A DNA stretch of 64,000 nt. Source: Tipula vernalis. Taxonomy: Eukaryota; Arthropoda; Insecta; Diptera; Tipulidae. The notes beneath the pieces are model-generated. The model saw nothing but the letters and a program-made list of their open reading frames with translations, had not been told where the DNA came from and did no database searches. The stretch covers positions 66,638,789 through 66,702,788 of the forward strand of contig OY282558.1 of NCBI GenBank assembly GCA_958295665.1, read 5' to 3'. Shown here piece by piece: positions 31,901 through 44,555 of the stretch. How positions within the stretch are numbered: position 1 is the first letter of the stretch; each line of letters starts with the position of its first letter. The translations under genes were made by a program, and so were the position numbers.

Positions 31901-34900
31901 GATTATTATTTTTTGGTTGCAATCAACGTTGTTGATTTTACGTACAAAAAATGATTGGGGTCACCAATATGACACAAAATTTCAGTTACATTATCTGGAA
32001 AATTATGTTTGAACATTTTTCAACATTACCATTTGTCACAATATTTGAGCTATTTTTAGTAGAAAATTATTGGGATATGTTGATGTTACTACAAACGAAA
32101 CATTGGGGTCACCAATTTGACACAAAATATAAGTTACATTTTGTGGGAAAATGTTTAATTTTGAGCTACTTTTAGTGGAAAATTGTTGTTGTTATTTATA
32201 AAAAAGATTTGGGTCACCAATTTGCTACAAAATTTAAGTTATTTTTTATTGCAAAATGTTGTTGACAATTTTTCGACATACCTAGGTACTTGTCATAAAA
32301 TTGGAGCTAATTTTGGTGGAAATTTATTATTGGCTATTCTTCGACATATTTATGCGTATTTGCTGATATTAGTTACAAAGATACATTGGGGTCACCATTT
32401 TTCACTAAATTTAAAATCCATTTTGTGGAAAACTATTATTGACCACTTTTCGACATATGTACCTACTTGACATATTTATACGGATATCTTGATTTTATTT
32501 ACAGAAAACATTGGGGTCACCAATTGATCACAGAATTTAAGCTATATTTTGTGGAAAATTATTGTTGAAAATTGTACGACTTAACTACATGTAACAAAAT
32601 TTGACCTATTTTTAGTGGAAAATTATTGTCGACAATTTTTTGACATATTTACGCCGATATGTTGATTTTATTTACAAAAAAAAAGATTGGGGTCACCAGT
32701 ATGTCTCATAATTTAAAGTATATTTAGTGGAAAGTTACTGTTGTCAATTTTTTGGCTTATTTATGCGGATTTATTAATTTTACTTACTAAAGACAATTTG
32801 GGGCTACCAATTAACAAAATGTTGGAAAATTATTGTTGACATTTTTTCGACATAAATATTTGTCACAATATTTGAGCTATTTTTAGTAAAAAATTATGGG
32901 GATATGTTGATGTTACTACAAACGAAACATTAAGGCCACCAATTTGCCACAAAATTTAAGTTACGTTTTGTGGGAAAATATTTAAGTTTGAGCTACTTTT
33001 AGTGGAAAATTGTTGTTGTTATTTATAAAAAAAGATTGAGGTCACCAATTTGCCACAAAATTCAAGTTAGGTTTTATTGCAAAATGCCGTTGATAATTTC
33101 TTGACATACCTAGGTACTTGTCACAAAATTGGAGCTAATTTTGGTGGAAAATTATTGTTGGCAATTTTTCAACATATTTATGCGTCTATTCTGATTTTAG
33201 TTACAAAGATACACTGGGGTCACCAATTTTTCACTAAATTTAAAATCTGTTCTGTAGAAAAACTATTACTGACCATTTTTCGATACATGTACCTACTTGA
33301 CATATTTATGCGGATATGTTGATTTTATTTACAAAGAAACATTGGGGCCACCAATTTTGTCACAGAATTTAAGCTATATTTTATGGAAAATTATTGTTGA
33401 ATATTGTACGACTTAACTACATGTAACAAAATTTGAGCTATTTTTAGTGGAAAATTATTGTTGACAGTTTTTTGACATATTTACGCCGATATGTTGATTT
33501 TATTTACAAAAAAAAAGATTGGGGTCACCAATTTGTTTCATAATTTAAGTTATATTTAGTGGAAAGTTACTGTTGTCAATTTTTTGATTTATTTATGTGG
33601 ATTTATTGATTTATTTACTAAAGACAAATTGGGGCTACCAATTAACAAAATGTTGAAAAATTATTGTTGAAATTTTTTCGACATAAATATTTGTCACAAT
33701 ATTTAAGCTATTTTTAGTAGAAAATTATGGAGATATGTTGATGTTACTACAAATGAAACATTGGGGTCACCAATTTGACACAAAATTTAAGTTACATTTT
33801 GTGGGAAAATATTTAATTTTGAGCTACTTTTAGTGGAAAATTGTTGTTGTTATTTATAAAAAAAGATTGGGGTCACCAATTTGTCTCATAATTTAAGTTA
33901 TATTTAGTGGGAAGTTACTGTTGTCAATTTTTTTACTTATTTGTGCGGATTTATTTATTTTACTTACTAAAGACAAATTGGGGCTACCAATTAACACAAT
34001 GTTGGAAAATTATTGTTGAAATTTTTTCGACATAAATATTTGTCACAATATTTGAGCTATTTTTAGTAGAAAATTATTGGGATATGTTGATGTTAGTTAC
34101 TACAAACGAAACATTGGGGTCACCAATTCGACACAAAATTTAAGTTACATTTTGTAGGAAAATATTTAATTTTGAGCTAATTTTAGTGGAAAATTGTTGT
34201 TGTTATTTATAATAAAAGATTGAGGTCACCAATTTGCCACAAAATTCAAATGATATTTTATTGAAAAATGTTGTTGAGATTTTTTCGACATACCTACACT
34301 TGTCACAAAATTGGAGCTAATTTTGGTGGAAAATTATTGTTGGCAATTTTTCGACATATTTATGCGTCTATTCTGATTTTAGTTACAAAGATACATTGGG
34401 GTCACCAATTTTTCACTAAATTTAAAAGATATTTTGAGGAAAAACTATTACTGACCACTTTTCGACACATGTACCTACATGACATATTTATGTAGATATG
34501 TTGATTTTATTTACAAAGAAACATTGGGGTCACCAATTGGTCACAGAATTTAAGCTATATTTTGTGGAAAATTATTGTGGAATATTGTACGACTTAACTA
34601 CATGTAACAAAATTTGAGCTATTTTTAGTGGAAAATTATTGTTGACAATTTTTTGACATATTTACGCTGATATGTTGATTTTATTTACAAACAAAAAAAA
34701 AGATTGGGGTCACCAATTTGTCTCATAATTTAAGTTATATTTAGTGGAAAGTTATTGTTGTCAATTTTTTGAATTATTTATGCGGATTTATTGATTTTAT
34801 TAACTAATGACAAATTGGGGCTACCAATTAACAAAATGTTGGAAAATTATTGTTGAAATTTTTTCGGCATAAATATTTGTCACAATATTTGAGCTATTTT

Positions 34901-34903
34901 TAG

Positions 34904-35449
34904 TTGGAGTCGGCTTTGACTTTCGAGTCAGACAGACGTAATTTTTATTTTTTAATTTTTTTTATTCAAAAATAATAAATGAATTTGTTTCTTTTATTAA
35001 ATTTAATTTGTACTATTTGTCGGCAAACACCGGAAAATGTATACTGGCATATATTGAAACACGTTGGCGGTTTGAAAGGGCTGGAAAAATGATTCTTGTA
35101 TAAGACAAATGGAATGATCTGGTTTGCGCTTACATACAAGCTGTGACATTCAGTTGCCAGTTACATTTGCCAGTATTCACGAACGACATTAAATCGAAGA
35201 ACACACAAAGAGGGCTACATAGATTTATTCGGAGGGCTCCGAAGCACCACAATCCAGAGTGTCACCACTGGCTGGAGTTTGAGTGGATGGGTACACGGTA
35301 AAACTGCAGACTTATTTTTAATTTTAAACCTGTTAAACCACTTCATCTTACACAATCCATTATGAATGAGCTCCTGCTCAAAATAGATTGTGTAAGTATG
35401 GTGTGGTCTCTAAACAAAATGTATGTAGATAAACAAATAAATAAATAAA
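34904..35449 (+). mobile_element. 546-bp retroposon insertion in the satellite, copy 1
   Basis: This unit interrupts a satellite monomer between 'gctatttttag' and 'tagaaaattatgg', with a TAG duplication. It starts ttggagtcggctttgac and ends in an (AAAT)n tail, which suggests a non-LTR 3' end or SINE-like retroposon. It has no ORF. Confidence 0.65.
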
Positions 35450-36283
35450 TAGAAAATTATGGGGATATGTTGATGTTACTACAAACGAAACATTGGGGTC
35501 ACCAATTTGACACAAAATTTAAGTTACATTTTGTAGGAAAATATTTAATTTTGAGCTACTTTTAGTGGAAAATGGTTATTGTTATTTATAAAAAAAGACT
35601 TGGGTCACCAATTTGCCATAAACGTTAAGTTATATTTAATTGAAAAATGTTGTTCACATTTTTTCAACATACCTAGGTACTTGTCACAAAATTGGAGCTA
35701 ATTTTGGTGGTAAATTATTTTTGGCAAGTTTTCGACATATTTATGCGTATTTGCTGATTTAAGTTACAAAGATACATTGGGGTCACCAATTTTTCACTAA
35801 ATTTAAAATCTATTTCGTGGAAAAACTATTATTGACCATTTTCCGACACATGTACCTACTTGACATATTTATGCGGATATGTTGATTTTATTTAAAAAGA
35901 AACATTGGGGTCACCAATTGGTCACAGAATTTAAGCTATATTTTGTGGAAAATTATTGTTGAAAACTGTACGACTTAACTATATGTAACAAAATTTGAGC
36001 TATTTTTAGTGGAAAATTATTTTTGACAAATTTTTGACATATTTACGCCGATATGTTGATTTTATTTTCAAAAAAAAAAAAGATTGGGGTCACCAATTTG
36101 TCTCATAATTTATGTTATATTTAGTTGAAAGTTACTGTTGTCAATTTTTTGAATTATTTATGCGGATTTATTGATTTTACTTACTAATGACTAATTGGGG
36201 CTACCAATTAACAAAATGTTGGAAAATTATTGTTGAAATTTTTTCGACATAAATATTTGTCACAATATTTGAGCTATTTTTAG

Positions 36284-36829
36284 TTGGAGTCGGCTTTGAC
36301 TTTCGAGTCAGACAGACGTAATTTTTATTTTTTAATTTTCTTTATTCAAAAATAATAAATGAATTTGTTTCTTTTATTAAATTTAATTTGTACTATTTGT
36401 CGGCAAACACCGGAAAATGTATACTGGCATATATTGAAACACGTTGGCGGTTTAAAAGGGCTGGAAAAATGCTTCTTGTATAAGACAAATGGAATGATCT
36501 GGTTTGCGCTTACATACAAGCTGTGACATTCAGTTGCCAGTTACATTTTCCAGTATTCACGAACGACATTAAATCGAAGAACACACAAAGAGGGCTACAT
36601 AGATTTATTCGGAGGGCTCCAAAGCATCACAATCCAGAGTGTCACCACTGGCTGGAGTTTGAGTGGATGGGTACACGGTAAAACTGCAGACTTATTTTTA
36701 ATTTTAAACCTGTTAAACCACTTCATCTTACACAATCCATTATGAATGAGCTCCTGCTCAAAATAGATTGTGTAAGTATGGGGTGGTCTCTAAACAAAAT
36801 TTATGTAGATAAACAAATAAATAAATAAA
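36284..36829 (+). mobile_element. 546-bp retroposon insertion in the satellite, copy 2
   Basis: This is nearly identical to copy 1 and sits at the same position of the monomer, exactly 1380 bp further on. That spacing shows it was copied together with its higher-order repeat rather than inserted independently. Confidence 0.7.
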
Positions 36830-38381
36830 TAGAAAATTATGGGGATATGTTGATGTTACTACAAACGAAATATTGGGGTCACTAATTTGACACAAAATTT
36901 AAGTTACATTTTGTGGGAAAATATTTAATTTTGAGCTATTTTTAGTGGAAAATTGTTGTTGTTATTAGTAAAAAAAGATTGGGGTCACCAATTTGCCACA
37001 AAACTCAAGTGATATTTTATTGAAAAATCTTGTTGACATTTTTTTGACATACCTAGGTACTTGTCACAAAATTGGAGCTAATTTTGGTGGAAAACTATTG
37101 TTGGCAATTTTTCGACATAATTATGCGTATTTTCTGATTTTAGTTACAAAGATACATTGGGGTCACCAATTTTTCACTAAATTTAAAATCCATTTTGTGG
37201 AAAAACTATTACTGACCACTTTTCGACATATGTACTTACTTGAAATATTTATGCGGATATGTTGATTTTATTTACAAAGAAACATTAGGGTCACCAATTG
37301 GTCACAGAATTTAAGCTATATTTTTTGAAAAATTATTGTTGAATATTGTACGACTTAACTACATGTAACAAAATTTGAGCTATTTTTAGTGGAAAATTAT
37401 TGTTGACAATTTTTTGACATATTTACGCCGATATGTTGATTTTATTTACAAAAAAAAGATTGGGGTCACCAATTTTTCTCATAATTTAAGTTATATAGTG
37501 GAAAGTTACTGTTGTCAATTTTTTGACTTATTTATGTGGATTTATTGATTTTACTTACTAAAGACCAATTGGGGCTACCAATTAACAAAATGTTGGAAAA
37601 TTACTGTTGAAATTTTTTCGACATAAATATTTGTCACATATGTTGATGTTATTACAAACGAAACATTGGGGTCACCAATTTGCCACAAAATTTAAGTTAT
37701 GTTTTATTGCAAAATGTTGTAAACAATTTTTCGACATACCTAGGTACTTGTCACAAAATTGGAGCTAATTTTGGTGGAAAATTATTGTTGGCTATTTTTC
37801 GATATATTTATGCGTATTTGCTGATTTTAGTTACAAAGATACATTGGGGTCACCAATTTTTCACTAAATTTAAAATCTCATTTTTAATTTTATTTTTATT
37901 TTTTAATTTTTTATCGATTGATTTTATTTACAAAAAAAGATTGGGGTCACCAATTTGTCTCATAATTTAAGTTATATTTATTGGAAAGTTATTGTTGGCA
38001 ATTTTTTGACTTATTTATTGATTTTACTTACTAAAGACAAATTGGGGTTGCCAATTTATCAAACAATTTAAGTTAGATTTTGTGGAAAATTATTGTTGAC
38101 AACTTTCCCACATATTTGGGCGGATTTGTTGATTTTATTTACTAGAGAAACATTGGGGTCACCAGTTTGTCAAAAAATGTAAGTTTTATTTAGTTACAAA
38201 TAATTGTTGAAATTGTTGATAAGAAATGAAATAACTGACATAAGTAAATTTCTCCGCTATATTTTAGCGAGTGATTTTAAGGCAAAAATGCCGTCTTATT
38301 TGAATTGACGAGTAGACGTTTGTCATAGGATTTTTGACTAAGAATTCACCAGGTAGCTAGATAATTTGACTGTTAACCATT

Positions 38382-38800
38382 TCAGCAAGTGAACACGTCG
38401 GATCCCATTTCTCTGTTGCTTGGATTCCAAGTAAAACGATAGGTATTTCCGAAGTTCAAATGGCTTGTGGATAGTGAGCCGTTGTACGTTTGAAAATGTT
38501 TGGACTCGAATTGCCACTCTTGATCGGTTGTGATGTAAAGGGGTACGCCGTAATGGTTGCAGGTGATACGCTTACCAAGCTGTATGCTTCGAGCCAAACA
38601 GTTAAACGATCGACTCAATTGAACAGGTATGTTTATATATTAGACCGAGGAAATGGTCCTACGATAGCTGTGTGGATATGTTCGATTCAACCATGCCGTT
38701 GGGCTTCAGCTTATTGGCAGGATAAGCAAGACTATGCCCATTGCTCCGCGTCTTTGTTTATGCTTAGCTACTGGATGTATCGTATACCATTTGCAAAAAA
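38382..38800 (-). pseudogene. Ty3/gypsy integrase core fragment (relic)
   Basis: Minus-strand reading gives IVGPFPRSN with VDRLTVWLEAY (near 38690-38600; the 'D-VGPLP-S' first catalytic region and 'DR-TRW-EA'), then YGVPLYITTDQEWQFESKHF (near 38550-38490; the second catalytic Asp in 'TTDQG-QFES'). Stops and frameshifts break it. The catalytic Glu block is not recognisable. It belongs to a different family from the gypsy element at 61-64 kb. Confidence 0.7.
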
Positions 38801-41189
38801 AGTTTATGTATAAGAACTCGATTTTTAATTCAAACATTAAATCCTCTTGAAAGTTGTTCAAATGTATACTATTTTTAACTTAAATAAATAGGGAGATTTT
38901 CGGTAACGGACAAAATATTCGAATAGATAAGCTCCATCAGCATTTTTTTATGGAGCGCACCATTTTAGCCAGACATTTTACAGTTCGTAGTTAAAGATTT
39001 AATATTAAATTGAGACAATGGTTTTGTTAGTATGCCATTTCCGTATAAAAAGCCATTTAAACCGACATTACTAAAAACATAAAAAAAAAAAATTAATTAA
39101 ATTAATTTTTTTTTTGTTGAAAATTGTTAAACGCACTTTACAATATAATAAATTTTTTAATTAGTACAGCAATCCAACTAAATATAAAAACTGTTATAAA
39201 ATAGTTCAAATAATTAAAACGAAATTGGTTCAAAACATTTTTAACAGACCATAAAATATGTCCGCATGTAATATCAAAAGTTACAATCATAACTCATTAG
39301 CAGTCATACAAACAAGAGTATACCTCTTAAGGAACGCCCCTTGTCATCTAATTAATTATTAATTTTTGGTGATCTGTCATATCTAAACTTTTTAAACAAT
39401 TTTTTTATTCCTATCCATCTTCGCTTTTATTTTACTTATACAACATCTGTTTACTATATACTTAAACCAAATTAAGGATGAGACATACATATACATACAT
39501 ATCCAAATTACTATGAAAGCCATAGGCATACAAAATAATGATGATATTGTACAATAAAACCATATTTCGCAAAATAATATTAAAACGATTGTTTGTGATT
39601 CATTCATAAAGTCGTAAAAAAGCTGAAAAAGGTTAATATAAATAATCAAGATGTAATTTGTGTACACAGCCCTCTGAACTCTGATGATGAATTCGTTGGA
39701 TGGTTCTCCAAAAATGTATATCGATCGAGCTTATAATAAATTTGCATTGTTGTTTTAAACTACATATAATTTTTTGTCATAGTAAAGCACAAAATATTGT
39801 TATTAATCGATATAATTAAAATAAAAAACACAATGTTGATGCCAATTTGTTTGTGTATGTATGAAATAGGAGATGATTCCACACCAAACTCCTGATATGT
39901 AACTATAATTAAGTGACAAAATTTAAATTTCAGCACATTATACCAAAATAGTAATTATGATAATTTATCATAATTTTCAAAAGCTGTATCATAAGCAGTA
40001 CAAGGATTTTGGTCGCAAAATGAGACTCGTGAGTTAGGATTTTCATCAACAATTTCCGAGGCAATCAAGGTCAAGCAAAGAAGCTTGCACCAGGAATTAA
40101 GGATGGGGTTCGTCAACATAAATAAGTCCATTCCGCGGATTATAAGCCATTACCTCTGTCAACAAACCACTAGGCAGTTTATTGATCTATAATGATTTAT
40201 TTAGGGATTACAATGCCGACTGCTACTAAGAACGTAAGCCAAGGGCGACATTATCAGCCTATACGTATATATTTTACAATGAATTTCATATCTCGTACTT
40301 TGTTACAAAAAGGATCAATGCGAGATTTGCAAGAGATAAAAACCCTACTCTGTTGAACCAGATCTTGTCGTTGACTCTCTAGATGAATTGTTTATCATTA
40401 AATTAAGTTCTTCTTGAAGAACTTGTATCAGTGTAAAGAACGGTCACTGTTAATATCTCCTCCACCTCCTTATTGTGGGGTGATAATCAGGTCCAAAGTT
40501 ACAATGGAGGAATTTCTACAACTTCACCGATTGCACTGATTTTTGGATATTTTGTAACTATTGAACTGAGTTTCCTCAGCTCAAAGTACCTGAGCTCAAG
40601 GCCGGTAGGGGTTTTGGATGGTCGTGTGGTTTGGAGCGACACGGCTGAAACCCTAGATTTTGCTGCATTTTTTATAAGCATTTGTGGACCAAAATTACCA
40701 GACTTTTGATTTGATCAAGGATAGCCTTTAAACGTAAATAAGCAAAAGGAAATTTAGGAGGGTTGGTTAGCAAGTAGGATGATTAGTGGCGCGTTGCCAG
40801 CAGAAAGGGTGAGGAAGCATTTCCGCAACACTCTCACCTGTCTCTAATGAGACAGCGGCAAATCCGTGAATAATCGGGCTGCTGGTATTATTAGTAGCTT
40901 GTTTAGTTTTGATACTTAACACTGTGGTTTTTCCTTCTATGAATGAAATAAAAAAAAATTGTTGGTATAATTTGGTACTGATCTGGTCAGTGATTGGTCA
41001 GTCTGATTCAATGATCAATATGACTGATTGGTCTTGACTGCCCTTCACTTAATTTCGATCTCGTCCCGATTTAGTGAGTTTTGGCCCTATAAATAAAAAT
41101 TTTCGTGGCCCAAAAAATCACTAAATCTCCTCCACCATTCGATATTAACACGTGCACCATTATTTTTTTAACAGTAATGTTAATGAAAA
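38801..41189. other. AT-rich intergenic stretch
   Basis: No coding region that I can support. A patch at 40440-40880 is richer in GC and has overlapping open frames on both strands (40473-40709), but neither matches a family I know. Confidence 0.35.
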
Positions 41190-41194
41190 GTAAA

Positions 41195-41995
41195 ACGGTG
41201 ATGGTGATGGTGATGAAGATGTTGATGATGATGATGATGGTGATGATGATGGTGATGAAATACGATAGTATGACGGTTTGATGTTAGATGGTGTGATGAT
41301 ATCATGATATGATCGGTACCATCGTATGATAGTATAATGCTATGGTGGTATTGTAAGATGGTATGATGGTACGATGGTACGATGTTATGATAATGTGATG
41401 GTTTAATGGAATATTAGTATAAATCATTCCATCATAATAATGGTACAATGGCATGATGTTATGATGGTGTGATGGTATGATGGTACGATGATATAATTAT
41501 ATGAGTATGATGGTATAATTATTATGAGTATGATGGTATAATTAAGTGATAGTATGATGGTGTGATGGTATGATGGTATGATCATGTGATGGTATGATGG
41601 AATGATGGTTTGATGGTAAATTAGTATGACATTTTAATTATGATTGTATGAAAGTACGTAGATGAGATGGCATGACGGTATAATGGAATAATTTGTGATG
41701 GTATGATGGAATGATTGTGTGATGGTTTTAATGGTTTCATAATATGATAGTATAATGGTATGATTTTATGATGGGACCAAGAATTTTATGATGATAATAA
41801 CGTATAATGGTGTGTTGGTTTGATGGTAGGCCGAAATGATGTTATTATTTTATGATAGTAATGGCGGTGTATCTTATGTTGTTATGGTATGTTGGTATGG
41901 CATTAAGGTGATATGTTGGTGTGATGGTATGATGGCATTATAGTCTGATTGTATTATGGTATAATGGTACGATACCATCTATGATGGAATGTATG
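41195..41995. repeat. Degenerate GATG/ATGGT microsatellite, about 0.8 kb
   Basis: It begins with clean (GGTGAT)n and (GAT)n units at 41200-41265 and passes into a long degenerate field of 'tatgatggtatgatggt' variants with a 7-10 bp spacing. Confidence 0.9.
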
Positions 41996-44555
41996 ATTAT
42001 TATTGATAAGCGTATCATTCGTAAAATCCGCCTTTGGAAACGACTATTTTTAAATATGTAAAACCCAATTATCTGAATTATGAGGGTATCATCGCATGTC
42101 AATTCTGTCTCACAAGCTTATATTAAATATTTACTTTTTGGGCATAACCTCATACAAACAAATTAGCAGTTAACATTGACACCGAAGCAGTACACTGTAC
42201 TCGATCCAACAGATTGGCAGTACTCTATCCTTTTCATTGGGTCTTCTAAGTAAGTGGCTATGTAAAAGGGAACGCACCTTCATTCCGCGAGTTTCAGTGA
42301 TTTTCACTAATAAGCGTTTGTATTTTTGAATTAAGGACATGAGAACTTTAGAGTATTGATTAATTCAGAGTTTGGTTGAATTTCTAAATGTGATTTGGTC
42401 GAGTACGACTAAACTTTAAAATTCTGAATCTTTATAGATTTTTGCAACTTTGAGTTTAGAATTTCAATGTTAAATCAAAATTTTACGGAAATATGTATGA
42501 AGTCGAACTTCGTTGAAGTCAAAACCAAAATCGGTGAAAATTGTAAAATTCTTAAAATTTTTAAATTTCAATGAAATTTTATAAAAGACCACATATATGG
42601 TATAGGCTTTCGTGATGACCTAATTATCTATCCTAATTAGATATCTATGTTTATTAAAATTACAAAAATCCTTTTGATAATAACAATGAAGCTTTTCTCA
42701 AATAGTGGACTGTTTTGAGCAGATAAATGCCTACCTCCTACGAAAGTTATCAATTTAACCGACATTTAATGTCTAAGTTTTAATAACCTATTTTGGTTAA
42801 CAATTTATCGTTCAAAATTATTTGTATGATTGAAAGATTAGCAAATCGTTTTCGAACGATGGATTTTGACGATAAGCTCTATCCTTCAACTTTTTTTCTT
42901 AAAGTACGCATAAAATCTTAATTTGCATAAAAAAAAAAAATGTAAAATTTTGTTTTCCTCAAAACCATCTAACCCAGAAATGATTAAATATTTCTTGAGA
43001 TGAAAAATAAAATAGACGTAAAATAGGGTGTGGGTGGAAATTTTTTTTGTTGTATCGAAGATATTATTTTAAAGTTTTAGAATTTTGATTAATCTCCCAA
43101 TCGTATAAAATAAAGATTGTATGGAAAAATCATAATTTCCATCATGGAAATGGGTGTTATGTTTTGCCACAACACCTTTGTAAGTATACGAGTCTATGTT
43201 TGTGTTTATTATATTGTATATTGAAATTTGATTTATTTATGTTTCCAAGTAGAACCAAAAAAAAAAAATGAAAATAACCAACTTTCTTTTCCACATTGTG
43301 TATACAGCCAAAACAAAAACCTGGAAAACGCACAGGTGGGTTTTCATATTATTTATGGCACAATATATGCGCGCACGAGGAATTCGATTAAATGGAGTAT
43401 AAATGTATTTTCCAGAATATATTTAATTTACATTAAAATTATGTGATTCTCATGCCAAAAACTTATACAGATTTATATACAACATAATTGTGTGGGAGTC
43501 GTTATATATTTATGGCGGTAATAAAGTTGATCCTATTGCTTTCGTGACCGCAGTATTTCAAAATTATTATGCTTAGAAGTATATAAAATTAAAAACGTTT
43601 TCTTTAAGTTATTTTAATTTAGATTTTCACCTTTACAAATATTTGAGTTCCGTTTTATAAAGAAAATAACTTTTATTTTCTTCACGTATGCCCCTAATAA
43701 ACAAAACTCCAGGATTTTGTTTTTGTTTTGTTTATTTCTGTATACAGATAACAGATTTCGTATTGTTGATTTTTATTACCGCATTTATAATAAAAGAGAC
43801 ATACTGAAATAAACAGGTACAAATTTGAACACCAAAAGTCTTATAACTTTCGTTAAGCCATTCATTAGAATTTTTAATTATATTTTAATAGGATAATGAG
43901 CCCCAATATACCAAACAAATTTGGTTTATATAAAAAAAGCATATAACCACAAAACTTTTCCCAAAATGTTAGAACGATTAATTTGTAGTACTACAGTTTG
44001 TGTATTGGATTAACCATGGAAGTTTGTGTTTTAGGAAATTAAGTAAATATTTGAGATTTTTTAATCGATTATCGCTCGCCCAGAAACCAAAAATGGTGTT
44101 AATGATGCTGGATTATAGTTTTACGGTAGTCTAAAATGACAACAACATGATCCCCCGAAAATTGTTTATTGAACTTTTATAAATTGGAACAGTTTATAAG
44201 CACTTTTTAATTGGTCTTGCAATAAACTTGTTCACTGGCCCAAAACTACTTGGAAGTAAATCTAGCTCAAACAAAGTACAAAACTATAAACTAAATATCA
44301 AGATTTTACAGAATTGGATATAAAATGCGGTTTGCGATGCAACAAAGCTTCTTCATTTCGTAATGTGTATCAAACATCTATCAACAATCAACATTGTTAG
44401 TAAGTTGACTCAAAATTTTTAAATCCATCCAATGTGGATGTATTTAAAAATTTGCAAAATCAAATTGTAATACAAATACGAGTTTTGAAATCCATTTAAA
44501 CCTTACAATAATAGTATTGAGTAAAATTTAAATTTTACTACAGTTACTTCTGAAG
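41996..44555. other. AT-rich intergenic stretch
   Basis: Long A/T tracts and no recognisable gene or element. The plus-strand frame at 43228-43446 is low-complexity and not called. Confidence 0.4.

Larger units (their letters stand above)
31900..38215. repeat. Satellite array with approximately 828-bp higher-order repeat
   Basis: Basic units start with a variant of GGGGTCACCAATT and continue 'acaaaatttaagttatattttgtggaaaattattgttg'. Six units of 103-180 bp form a higher-order repeat: the marker 'gatatgttgatgtta' recurs near 32073, 32900, 33733, 34080, 35462, 36842 and 37637. Spacing is about 828 bp, except for one shortened block (347 bp) and two blocks lengthened to 1380 bp by an insertion. 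The open frames here are repeat translations. The array decays into unique DNA near 38215. Confidence 0.92.

Noticed and set aside
31951..37970. Plus-strand open frames of 74-96 codons with similar sequence (CHKIGANFGG type)
   Set aside because: These are satellite monomers read in one frame, and they recur with the repeat units.
40473..40709. Overlapping open frames on both strands in a GC-richer patch
   Set aside because: Neither translation shows a known domain, and neither has flanking exon or element signals.
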